A stretch of DNA of 49,104 nt. Origin: Acetobacteraceae bacterium. GTDB taxonomy: Bacteria; Pseudomonadota; Alphaproteobacteria; Acetobacterales; Acetobacteraceae. Positions 43,350 to 49,104 of the stretch are shown here, piece by piece. A program made the translations under genes and the position numbers. The stretch is from the NCBI GenBank assembly GCA_947474705.1, contig CANJJS010000030.1:1-49104 (forward strand). The letters run 5' to 3'. The first letter of the stretch is position 1, and the number at the start of each line of letters is the position of its first letter. The notes beneath the pieces are model-generated. The model ran no database searches. It saw only the letters and a program-made list of their open reading frames with translations, and had not been told where the DNA came from.

Positions 43350-43798
43350 GTCGCGGGCGTCTCCGGAGGGCGCGCGCGGGTGCGTGCGCCCGGTTTCTGC
43401 TTACGGCCGAACAACTCCAGCCGCAACGACACCAGATCGAAGCCGAGCCGCGCGGCGATCACCCGCATCAGCTCCTCGTGCTCCGCGTCTTCGAACTCGA
43501 TCACCTTGCCGGTTTCGATGTCGATCAGATGATGGTGATGTCCGTGCTCGCTCGGTTCGTAACGGGCACGCCCGCCGCCGAAGTCGCGGCGTTCCAGGAT
43601 GCCCTTTTCCTCGAACAGCCGGACCGTGCGGTAAACCGTGGCGATCGAGATTCGTTCGTCGAGGCTCGCGGCACGGCGATACAGTTCCTCGACATCGGGA
43701 TGATCCTCGATATCGGACAGAACGCGCGCGATCACACGGCGCTGGCCGGTCATCTTCACGCCGCGTTCGACACACAGGCGCTCGATGCGCGATTCCAT
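43346..43798 (-). CDS. fur: Fur-family transcriptional regulator
   Basis: A 150-residue ferric uptake regulator-type protein. The winged helix has ISIATVYRTVRLFEEKGILER (residues 50-70). Metal-binding histidines are at 87-90 (HGHHHHLIDIETGKVIEF), together with E101 and others. The zinc CxxC pairs of classical Fur are absent; only C9 is present, as in alphaproteobacterial Fur/Mur. ATG 43798 has AAGGAG five bases upstream. It is coupled to the olsB-like gene, so iron status could influence lipid genes. An upstream in-frame codon at 43858 is less likely. Confidence 0.9.
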   Translation of the reverse strand: MESRIERLCVERGVKMTGQRRVIARVLSDIEDHPDVEELYRRAASLDERISIATVYRTVRLFEEKGILERRDFGGGRARYEPSEHGHHHHLIDIETGKVIEFEDAEHEELMRVIAARLGFDLVSLRLELFGRKQKPGARTRARPPETPAT

Positions 43799-43940
43799 CG
43801 GACTCCTTGCGACACTCTCTGGCGGCCCGGCACCGGTGGTCTCAAGGGCCGCGTACAACCTGGTAGCCGAAATCCTTGGCCGGTGTCCATCGAGGACCGC
43901 CGCGCGCCCGGACTTCGGCCGCCATCAGGTCCGGACGTCC

Positions 43941-43954
43941 CGCCCGGACGGGCG
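43941..43954. terminator. Small hairpin after the MucR-family gene
   Basis: CGCCC-GGAC-GGGCG directly after the MucR-family stop. There is no T-run, so function is uncertain. Confidence 0.3.
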
Positions 43955-43956
43955 CG

Positions 43957-44406
43957 TCAGCCGCCCTTCCGCTTTCTGGGCCGGGTACCGAGTCCGATCG
44001 CCTTCGCCAAGGACGACCGTTTCGCCGCGTATTCCGGCGCGACCATCGGATACTCCGAGTCGAGATCCCAGCGCAGCCGGTATTGATCCGGCGTCAGCCC
44101 ATAGGAGGTCTGAAGATGGCGCTTCAGCATCTTGAGCTTTTTGCCGTCCTCGAGGCAGACGATATAGTCCGGGAAGACCGACTTCGAAACCGGCACGGCG
44201 GGCTTCGGACGCTCCGCGGACAACAGCGGCGCGGGACGCGCGGGAGGGGCCGCCGCGGGAGCGCCGCCAAGACCGCTCAATGCCTCATGCACACGCCGGA
44301 TCAAATCGGGCAAATCCTCGGCCGCCACGGCCTGGTTGGCCGCATGCGCGGAAACGATCCGCGCCGTCAAACTCAATAACCCGTCCGAAGTGGAACTGTC
44401 CGGCAT
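43957..44406 (-). CDS. MucR/Ros-family transcriptional regulator lacking two zinc ligands
   Basis: A 149-residue regulator of the MucR/Ros type. The C-terminal domain is clear: FPDYIVCLEDGKKLKMLKRH then YGLTPDQYRLRWDLDSEYPM and VAPEYAAKRSSLAKAIGLG. The zinc set C-x2-C...H...H of Ros is C84, D87, H97 and then S101/Y102 here, so the second cysteine and last histidine are missing, as in some rhizobial homologues that fold without zinc. ATG 44406 has GGGG upstream and starts the conserved N-terminal SLTARIVSAHAAN. It controls cell-surface, motility or cell-cycle genes in relatives. Confidence 0.92.
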   Translation of the reverse strand: MPDSSTSDGLLSLTARIVSAHAANQAVAAEDLPDLIRRVHEALSGLGGAPAAAPPARPAPLLSAERPKPAVPVSKSVFPDYIVCLEDGKKLKMLKRHLQTSYGLTPDQYRLRWDLDSEYPMVAPEYAAKRSSLAKAIGLGTRPRKRKGG

Positions 44407-44437
44407 CGATTGCCCCTTTATCTTTGATGACTTCGTT

Positions 44438-44467
44438 AGTATAATTGCAGTCGCGGCCGCTTCGCAA
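44438..44467 (-). promoter_or_regulatory. Possible promoter of the MucR-family gene
   Basis: TTGCGA (complement of 44462-44467), an 18-bp spacer and TATACT (complement of 44438-44443), in the 95-bp AT-richer region shared with the divergent TusA-like gene. A forward TATAAT at 44440-44445 overlaps it and might serve the other gene. Confidence 0.35.
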
Positions 44468-44501
44468 TGGTTATTCTTATCGATTAGGAGGAACAAGTAT
44501 C

Positions 44502-44747
44502 ATGGACGCCATGCCGGAGGCCGACCGCTCCATCGATATCACGCGCGATCTTTGCCCCATGACCTTCGTGAAAACCCGCATCGCCCTCGATCGTCTCGCC
44601 CCTGGGCAGACCTTGCTGGTGCGCCTGCGCGGCGAGGAACCCACACGCAACGTGCCGAAAACCGCCACCGAACAGGGCCACGCCATATTGGACCAGCGAC
44701 CCGGCGAGGACGGCACGACCTTGTTGCTGCTACGAAAAGGTGGCTGA
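44502..44747 (+). CDS. TusA-family sulfurtransferase-like protein
   Basis: An 81-residue TusA/SirA-fold protein. The sulfur-carrier motif is DLCPMTFVKTRIAL, with C18; the usual CPxP is CPMT. TusA relays sulfur to tRNA thiolation and other pathways. The start has AGGAGG about 10 bases upstream. The last 18 bases overlap the end of convergent rimI, so no terminator separates them. It could also be a YeeD/DsrE-type carrier. Confidence 0.88.
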   Translation: MDAMPEADRSIDITRDLCPMTFVKTRIALDRLAPGQTLLVRLRGEEPTRNVPKTATEQGHAILDQRPGEDGTTLLLLRKGG

Positions 44748-45200
44748 TCCGGCCGCCACCGCCGATAAAGTAGAACGCAAGACCAGAGCATCGGTTCCGT
44801 CCGAATAATAGCGCCGCCGCAGTCCCGCCTCCTCGAACCCAAGCTTCTTATAAAGACCGCGCGCCGGATGATTCGTGGTCGCGACCTCCAAAAACATCGA
44901 CGCCGCGCCGGACCGGGCGCACCGCGCCATCGCCGCGCGCAACAACCGTTCCCCGAGTCCGCGCCTCCGTAGGGCAGGCAAGACCGCCAGAGTCAGGATC
45001 TCCGCTTCGTCCGCGACCGTGCGGGCCAGAACCAGACCGCCGGAGTCGCTGAACAAGCCCAAAGTCGTGGGCAATTCAAGCTGCAACGACATGACATCGC
45101 GCGACCAGGCGTCGGCCGGGGGAAACGCGGCGGCGTGAATCTCGGCGAAAACCGCCGCGTGCGCCACGGTCGCGACGCTCAGTCCGGCGGTTTCGTCCAT
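44730..45200 (-). CDS. rimI: Ribosomal protein S18-alanine N-acetyltransferase RimI
   Basis: A 156-residue GNAT acetyltransferase. The acetyl-CoA loop is LPALRRRGLGERLL; the C-terminal half has SMFLEVATTNHPARGLYKKL and GFEEAGLRRRYY, the RimI pattern. It follows tsaB by 6 bp, the common alphaproteobacterial order tsaB-rimI. It overlaps the TusA-like gene tail-to-tail by 18 bp. Confidence 0.9.
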   Translation of the reverse strand: MDETAGLSVATVAHAAVFAEIHAAAFPPADAWSRDVMSLQLELPTTLGLFSDSGGLVLARTVADEAEILTLAVLPALRRRGLGERLLRAAMARCARSGAASMFLEVATTNHPARGLYKKLGFEEAGLRRRYYSDGTDALVLRSTLSAVAAGSATFS

Positions 45201-45206
45201 CGCGCG

Positions 45207-45899
45207 CTATGGTTCCGCTGTCACGGGCGGCGGGCGAAGCCCCCCCGCCGGCGGCCGCGCTTCCGGCGGATCGACATACAGCGGCCACGCCTCCAACGGC
45301 GCCAGCTCGCCACGCCACCGCCGTTCGGCGACCAACGCGATGTGGCGCGGCGCGGGGAAACGGGCATCGGTCAGCAGCACGTCGTCGCCACGGCCCGCCA
45401 GCCGCGCGGCGACCTGCAACGCCGCCGGTCCGGCGACGGCCACCGGCCCCTCGGCCGGCGGCAACGCATCGGAGGCGAGCGACAAAACCCGCCCGCCGCG
45501 TTCCAAAAAAATATGCCCCCGCCGGCTGGCCGTCGCGACCCATAACGTCCGCGCACCCAGCCGGGGAAACGCGCTCGCCATCGCCTCGCCCACGGTAACC
45601 CCCACCACGGACGCGCCACACGCCAGGCCAAGCCCGTGACCAAGCGCGAGACAGGCGCGAATGCCGGTAAACGAGCCCGGCCCGACCGTCGTCGCGATCA
45701 GATCGAGCGCCCCATCGCGAGTCGTGTCGATCCCGGCTTCCGCCAGGACATCCCGCGCCATCGCCGGCAACGCCGTTTCGTGCCCCTTTGGTTCGCCCCC
45801 CGTCGTGCCCGCCTCGCTTCGCGCCGCGACGACCTCGCCATCCACGACAACCGCGGCGGTCCGGTGCGCGAGCGCGGAATCGAGGACGAGGACCTTCAT
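45207..45899 (-). CDS. tsaB: tRNA threonylcarbamoyladenosine biosynthesis protein TsaB
   Basis: A 230-residue ASKHA-fold protein. VLVLDSALAHRTAAVVV at the N-terminus and ATTVGPGSFTGIRACLALGHG are TsaB hallmarks. It pairs with TsaD and TsaE to make the t6A base of tRNA. The frame extends upstream to 46172, but ATG 45899 starts the domain. It is followed by rimI. Confidence 0.95.
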   Translation of the reverse strand: MKVLVLDSALAHRTAAVVVDGEVVAARSEAGTTGGEPKGHETALPAMARDVLAEAGIDTTRDGALDLIATTVGPGSFTGIRACLALGHGLGLACGASVVGVTVGEAMASAFPRLGARTLWVATASRRGHIFLERGGRVLSLASDALPPAEGPVAVAGPAALQVAARLAGRGDDVLLTDARFPAPRHIALVAERRWRGELAPLEAWPLYVDPPEARPPAGGLRPPPVTAEP

Positions 45900-45904
45900 G
45901 CGCC

Positions 45905-46492
45905 TCAGGCCAACAGGCACGCTTCGTCGAAGTCCAGCCGCGGCGAGCGGTTGAACACGCCGTCCCAGTCGCCGTAGCCGATGTTGCAGAGGAAATTGCT
46001 GCGCCAGCCGTTTCCGGCGAAAAACGCCTTGTCGACGGCATCGTTGTCGAACCCGGACATCGCGCCGGTATCCAGGCCCAAAGCCCGCGCCGCGACCATC
46101 AGATAGGCGCCCTGCAACGTCCCATTCCGGAACGCCGTCGTCGCGGCCAGCGAGTCGTTGCTGGTGAACCACGATTTCGCGTCCAGGTTATGCGGAAACA
46201 GTTGCGGCAGCTTCTCGTAGAATTTCGGGTCGTAGGCGACGATCACGGTCAACGGCGCCGTCATCGTCTTCTCGGTATTGCCACCAGACAACGCGGGGGC
46301 CAGCTTCGCCTTGCCTTCCGGGGTGCGGATGAAAACAAACCGCGCGGGCGAGGAATTGGCCGAGGTCGGCCCGAATTTCGCGAGGTCGTAGAGTTCGCGA
46401 ATCTGCTCGTCGGAAACGGGCTTGTCCTGCCATTTGTTGTGGGTGCGTGCTTCGCGGAACAACAGATCCTGCGCGGCGGCCTCGAGCGTCAT
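45905..46492 (-). CDS. RutE/HadB-like nitroreductase (malonic semialdehyde reductase family)
   Basis: A 195-residue FMN-binding nitroreductase. [59 protein letters not shown] and [19 protein letters not shown] match the RutE family closely. RutE reduces malonic semialdehyde from uracil breakdown. ATG 46492 has GGAG about 9 bases upstream. No other rut gene is seen, so a general aldehyde or nitro-compound reductase is possible. Ends 5 bp before the tsaB start. Confidence 0.92.
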   Translation of the reverse strand: MTLEAAAQDLLFREARTHNKWQDKPVSDEQIRELYDLAKFGPTSANSSPARFVFIRTPEGKAKLAPALSGGNTEKTMTAPLTVIVAYDPKFYEKLPQLFPHNLDAKSWFTSNDSLAATTAFRNGTLQGAYLMVAARALGLDTGAMSGFDNDAVDKAFFAGNGWRSNFLCNIGYGDWDGVFNRSPRLDFDEACLLA

Positions 46493-46629
46493 GGGATATT
46501 CTCCGGGATGGTGACAACCTGGCCCCCATGCTGCGGCGCGGCGCGGGTTCCGGCAAGGGGCCGGTCGCGCTGTCCCCGGCGATCGGCCCGAACACAGGCG
46601 CGGACCTCGCCGCGTCAGGGCCCGGCGCG

Positions 46630-46657
46630 AAAAAAAAGGCGGTGCCGAAGCACCGCC
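46630..46657 (-). terminator. Intrinsic terminator of the candidate small RNA
   Basis: Minus-strand hairpin GGCGGTGC-TTCG-GCACCGCC, perfect 8-bp stem with a UUCG-type tetraloop, followed by eight T residues. It is the strongest Rho-independent terminator in the window, and no minus-strand protein gene precedes it. Confidence 0.85.
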
Positions 46658-46717
46658 AAGTTTAGGGAGGAAACGTCCAAGAAAGCAGACAGCTCGGTCA
46701 GCGACCGTGTTGCTGCG
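46630..46717 (-). ncRNA. Candidate anti-Shine-Dalgarno small RNA
   Basis: No protein gene occupies 46493-46858 (366 bp). On the minus strand there is a likely promoter, then about 88 nt with a 5' hairpin CGGTC-GCT-GACCG, a hairpin GTTT-CCTCCCT-AAAC that shows the anti-SD sequence CCUCCC in its loop, and an intrinsic terminator. This is the design of alphaproteobacterial cuckoo/alpha-r14-type small RNAs that bind ribosome sites. Predicted from sequence only; the 5' end is estimated. Confidence 0.6.
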
Positions 46718-46723
46718 ATGCAC

Positions 46724-46752
46724 AATCTATCCGGATGCCCTGGTTCGTGCAA
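46724..46752 (-). promoter_or_regulatory. Promoter of the candidate small RNA
   Basis: TTGCAC (complement of 46747-46752), a 17-bp spacer and TAGATT (complement of 46724-46729). The -35 box lies inside the palindrome GTGC-AA-GCAC (46747-46756). Match to consensus is moderate. Confidence 0.4.
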
Positions 46753-46761
46753 GCACTTTTT

Positions 46762-46778
46762 TGCATTGCAGCAATGCA
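46762..46778. promoter_or_regulatory. Perfect 8-1-8 palindrome, candidate operator
   Basis: TGCATTGC-A-GCAATGCA, a perfect palindrome 9 bp upstream of the small-RNA -35 box and 81 bp upstream of the SLT start codon. Likely a dimeric regulator site; the regulator is unknown. Confidence 0.5.
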
Positions 46779-46858
46779 TTCTTATTAGGCAGGCGCGCCG
46801 GCCCGAAAACCGCCGCGGGTTCACGGTTCGTTAAGACCTCTCCGCTAACCTCCCGGCC

Positions 46859-47872
46859 ATGTCACGCCCGCCATTTTTCGCGCTGCTGCTCGGCCTGCCC
46901 GCCTTCGCGGCCGCCGCCGCGCCGCCGCCAACCGCCGGGTTGCCTTACCGTTTGCCGTCCGGACCGCCCGCCGGCGGGTTTGGGCCGAACGGGCTCGCCG
47001 CCAGCGGACGTCCCGCGCCCCCCGCCCCAACCAGCGGCATTCCGGCGCGGCCGGTTCCCGCCGCCGTGCCCTCCGCCCTGCCGGCCGGCGAGCAATGCCG
47101 CATGGCGATCGCCGGCGCCGAACGCACCCACGGGATACCCGCGCAACTGATGGCCGCGATCGGCCGCGCCGAAAGCGGCAAACGCGACCCCACCACGGGC
47201 AACTGGGGCGCCTGGCCCTGGACCATCAACGCCGAGGGCCAGGGCGCCTACTTCAATTCCAAGGCCGAGGCGATCGCAGCGGTCGAAGCCCTGCGCGCGC
47301 GCGGCGTTCGTTCGATCGATGTCGGCTGCATGCAGGTCAACCTGATGCACCACCCCAGCGCCTTCCCCAGCCTGGATCAGGCGTTCGAGCCCATGGTCAA
47401 CGCCGATTACGCCGCCCGGTTTCTGAACCGGCTGTTCGGGCAGACCGGCGATTGGACCAAGGCCACCGCGCATTACCATTCCGCCAATCCCGCGGAAGGC
47501 GAACCCTACGCCGCCCGGGTCGCGTCTTTCCTGCCGGAGGAACAGCGTAAGGCCGCCTCTATGCCCGCGCACATGCTGGCGCCACCGGGCCGGGTCAGCG
47601 CCTTCGCCGGGCACGCGGCCCCATTTCCAGCGCCCAGACCGCCACGGGTCATGCCCATTCCGGGCATGTTCGCGCAGGCGCCCGCTCCTTCGCCCACCGC
47701 CGTTCCGGGCCTGCCAGGCGTGCCCGGCTCGCCCGTGGTGGCCGCCGCGCAACCCGGCGCGATCGCGGGACGGAGCCTCGATTTTTACCGGGCCATGCCC
47801 ATCCGCGCTTCGATGCCCTTCCGGCTCGTCCCCGGGTTAACGCCGAAAACGCCCGCCATCCCGATGCGCTGA
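46859..47872 (+). CDS. Lytic transglycosylase SLT domain protein
   Basis: A 337-residue exported protein with a signal peptide (ALLLGLPAFAAAAA). A proline-rich linker is followed by an SLT-like domain: CRMAIAGAERTHGIPAQLM, then AAIGRAESGKRD with E105 as the probable catalytic glutamate, DVGCMQVNLMHHP, and WTKATAHYHSANP. The C-terminal 100 residues are proline/alanine-rich. It would cut murein for remodelling or envelope assembly. Divergent from the small RNA. Confidence 0.9.
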   Translation: MSRPPFFALLLGLPAFAAAAAPPPTAGLPYRLPSGPPAGGFGPNGLAASGRPAPPAPTSGIPARPVPAAVPSALPAGEQCRMAIAGAERTHGIPAQLMAAIGRAESGKRDPTTGNWGAWPWTINAEGQGAYFNSKAEAIAAVEALRARGVRSIDVGCMQVNLMHHPSAFPSLDQAFEPMVNADYAARFLNRLFGQTGDWTKATAHYHSANPAEGEPYAARVASFLPEEQRKAASMPAHMLAPPGRVSAFAGHAAPFPAPRPPRVMPIPGMFAQAPAPSPTAVPGLPGVPGSPVVAAAQPGAIAGRSLDFYRAMPIRASMPFRLVPGLTPKTPAIPMR

Positions 47873-47884
47873 TCCCGCCCGGTG

Positions 47885-47913
47885 CTTGACCCTTGGCCAG
47901 ACGCCCGTCATCC
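47885..47913 (+). promoter_or_regulatory. Possible promoter of the epoxide hydrolase gene
   Basis: A perfect CTTGAC alphaproteobacterial -35 core lies in the 73-bp gap before the gene (CTTGACCC at 47885-47892). The matching -10 is weak (TCATCC). Confidence 0.3.
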
Positions 47914-47945
47914 CAACGCGAACACAGCCACGGGAGGCCATCCGC

Positions 47946-49076
47946 ATGACCCAACTTTCCCCCCTGTCCAGCGAAACATTGCCAGCCGGGATCCGCGCCC
48001 GCTTCGTGGACGGCATCAACGGCCTGTCCATCCACCTGCTGGAAGCCGGCCACGAAACCGAGGGCCGGCCGATGGTGCTGCTGTTCCACGGTTTCCCGGA
48101 AATCGCCTATTCCTGGCGCAAGATCATGGTACCGCTGGCCCAGGCCGGGTACCACGTCGTGGCGCCGGATTTACGAGGGTATGGACGGACCACCGGATGG
48201 GACGCCAGTTACGACGGCGATCTGAACGCCTTCCGGATGATGAACCTCTTGCGCGACACCATGGGCCTCCTGTCCGCGCTGGGCCGATCCTCCGTCGACA
48301 TGGTCGTCGGCCACGATTTCGGTGCCTCCGTCGCCGCCTGGTCCGCGTTGGTCCGCCCGGACGTGTTCCGCTCCCTCGTACTCATGAGCGCGCCCTTCGC
48401 CGGACCGCCCGCGATGACACCCTCGCCCACCGTGTCCAGCGACCCGATCCACGCCGCGATGGCGGCGCTTGACCGCCCACGCAAACATTATCACTGGTAC
48501 TACTCGACCCGGCCCGCGAACGAGAACATGTGGCATTGCCCGCAAGGCGTGGCGGCGTTCCTGCGCGCCTACTACCATCACAAGAGCGCCGACTGGAAAG
48601 CCAACAAGCCGCACCGGCTCGAATCGTGGTCGGCCACCGAATTGGCGAAAATGCCGACTTACTACATCATGGACCTGGCCGAAGGCATGGCGGAGACCGT
48701 CGCCAAGGAAATGCCCTCCGCCGCCGAAATCGCCGCCTGCCAATGGCTAACGGAGGCCGAACTCGCGGTCTACGCCGGCGAATATTCTCGAAATGGCTTC
48801 CAGGGCGGGCTGCAATTCTACCGCACGCGCACCGAAGGCGCCGGGCTCGCCGACTCGCAGGTGTTCGCGGGCAAGAGCATCGACGTCCCCGCCATGTTCG
48901 TGTCCGGCGGCAGCGACTGGGGCGTCTACCAAAACCCCGGCGCGCTGGAACGCATGCAAGGCACAAGCTGCACCGACATGCGCGCCGTGCATCTGCTTGA
49001 GGGCGCGGGCCACTGGGTCCAGCAGGAACAAGCCGCGAAAGTGACGGAACTGCTGCTCGGCTTCCTCCGCCGCTGA
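47946..49076 (+). CDS. Epoxide hydrolase-like alpha/beta hydrolase
   Basis: A 376-residue alpha/beta hydrolase. The oxyanion motif is HGFPE (residues 48-52), the nucleophile is D124 in VGHDFGA, RGYGRT follows the cap boundary, the acid is probably the aspartate of GGSDWGVYQ, and the histidine is H356 in GAGHWVQ. The pattern is that of epoxide hydrolases and haloalkane/haloacetate dehalogenases. ATG 47946 has GGGAGG upstream. Substrate is unknown. Confidence 0.9.
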   Translation: MTQLSPLSSETLPAGIRARFVDGINGLSIHLLEAGHETEGRPMVLLFHGFPEIAYSWRKIMVPLAQAGYHVVAPDLRGYGRTTGWDASYDGDLNAFRMMNLLRDTMGLLSALGRSSVDMVVGHDFGASVAAWSALVRPDVFRSLVLMSAPFAGPPAMTPSPTVSSDPIHAAMAALDRPRKHYHWYYSTRPANENMWHCPQGVAAFLRAYYHHKSADWKANKPHRLESWSATELAKMPTYYIMDLAEGMAETVAKEMPSAAEIAACQWLTEAELAVYAGEYSRNGFQGGLQFYRTRTEGAGLADSQVFAGKSIDVPAMFVSGGSDWGVYQNPGALERMQGTSCTDMRAVHLLEGAGHWVQQEQAAKVTELLLGFLRR

Positions 49077-49104
49077 CGCCGGGAATGGACGCGCGGGGAC
49101 GGGA

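Noticed and set aside
46822-46858. TTAA-like CtrA box before the SLT gene
   Set aside because: Spacing between TTAA and TAAC does not fit TTAA-N7-TTAA.
1-49104. CRISPR array, rRNA or transposase
   Set aside because: No regular short repeats with spacers, no rRNA-like sequence and no transposase motif seen; tRNA genes were not systematically scanned.

Overview
The window is GC-rich, gene-dense chromosomal DNA of an alphaproteobacterium. A Rhodospirillales/Acetobacteraceae-like organism fits best. The evidence is the housekeeping block at 40.3-46.5 kb (tsaB, rimI, a TusA-like gene, a MucR/Ros regulator, a cysteine-poor alphaproteobacterial Fur, an OlsB-like acyltransferase, lnt and an XRE regulator), strong third-position GC with long reverse-frame shadow ORFs, and a PEP-CTERM protein. 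No rRNA, tRNA, CRISPR array, transposase or phage gene was seen.

Layout. 0-0.8 kb: 3' part of a membrane HAMP-domain protein. 0.9-7.7 kb: a catabolic group with an amidohydrolase, a luciferase-like monooxygenase, a class III aminotransferase, a convergent MBL-fold hydrolase, a two-subunit ThDP 2-oxoacid decarboxylase and a second luciferase-like monooxygenase. 7.8-13.3 kb: recQ, a 235-bp inverted-repeat element and cydDC. 13.3-19.9 kb: a leftward catabolic run (enolase-superfamily dehydratase, three SDRs of which two are tandem paralogues, alpha/beta hydrolase, two-domain sulfurtransferase, VOC protein, enoyl-CoA hydratase). 19.9-21.9 kb: a tightly coupled triad of RibD-C reductase, MDR dehydrogenase and a PTPS/QueD-fold protein that lacks the canonical catalytic residues. 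22-26.9 kb: AtuA-like, DUF4387, NtaA/DszA-type monooxygenase and an orphan family-5 solute-binding protein. 27-31.6 kb: two lipoprotein hydrolases (patatin/cPLA2-like and M14-like) and a GSA-aminomutase-like protein. 31.7-36.2 kb: a SWIM-SNF2 helicase followed after 1 bp by a short acyl-CoA dehydrogenase. 36.2-37.1 kb: a PEP-CTERM protein behind a sigma-54-type promoter with upstream repeats. 37-40.3 kb: MFS transporter, CaiB/BaiF CoA-transferase and DUF2244 protein. 40.3-46.5 kb: the housekeeping block. 46.5-49.1 kb: a candidate anti-Shine-Dalgarno small RNA, an SLT transglycosylase and an epoxide-hydrolase-like protein.

How genes may work together. Three flavin monooxygenases, two acyl-CoA enzymes, a CoA-transferase, several SDRs and hydrolases suggest a soil or water heterotroph that degrades diverse organic acids, possibly including sulfonates or terpenoid acids. 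Substrates cannot be read from sequence. The best candidates for undescribed biology are the RibD/MDR/PTPS-like triad with its degenerate active site, the AtuA-DUF4387-monooxygenase-binding-protein operon, the anti-SD small RNA with palindromes at its promoter, and the sigma-54 control region of the PEP-CTERM gene. Product calls rest on motif reading by eye; no database search was run.
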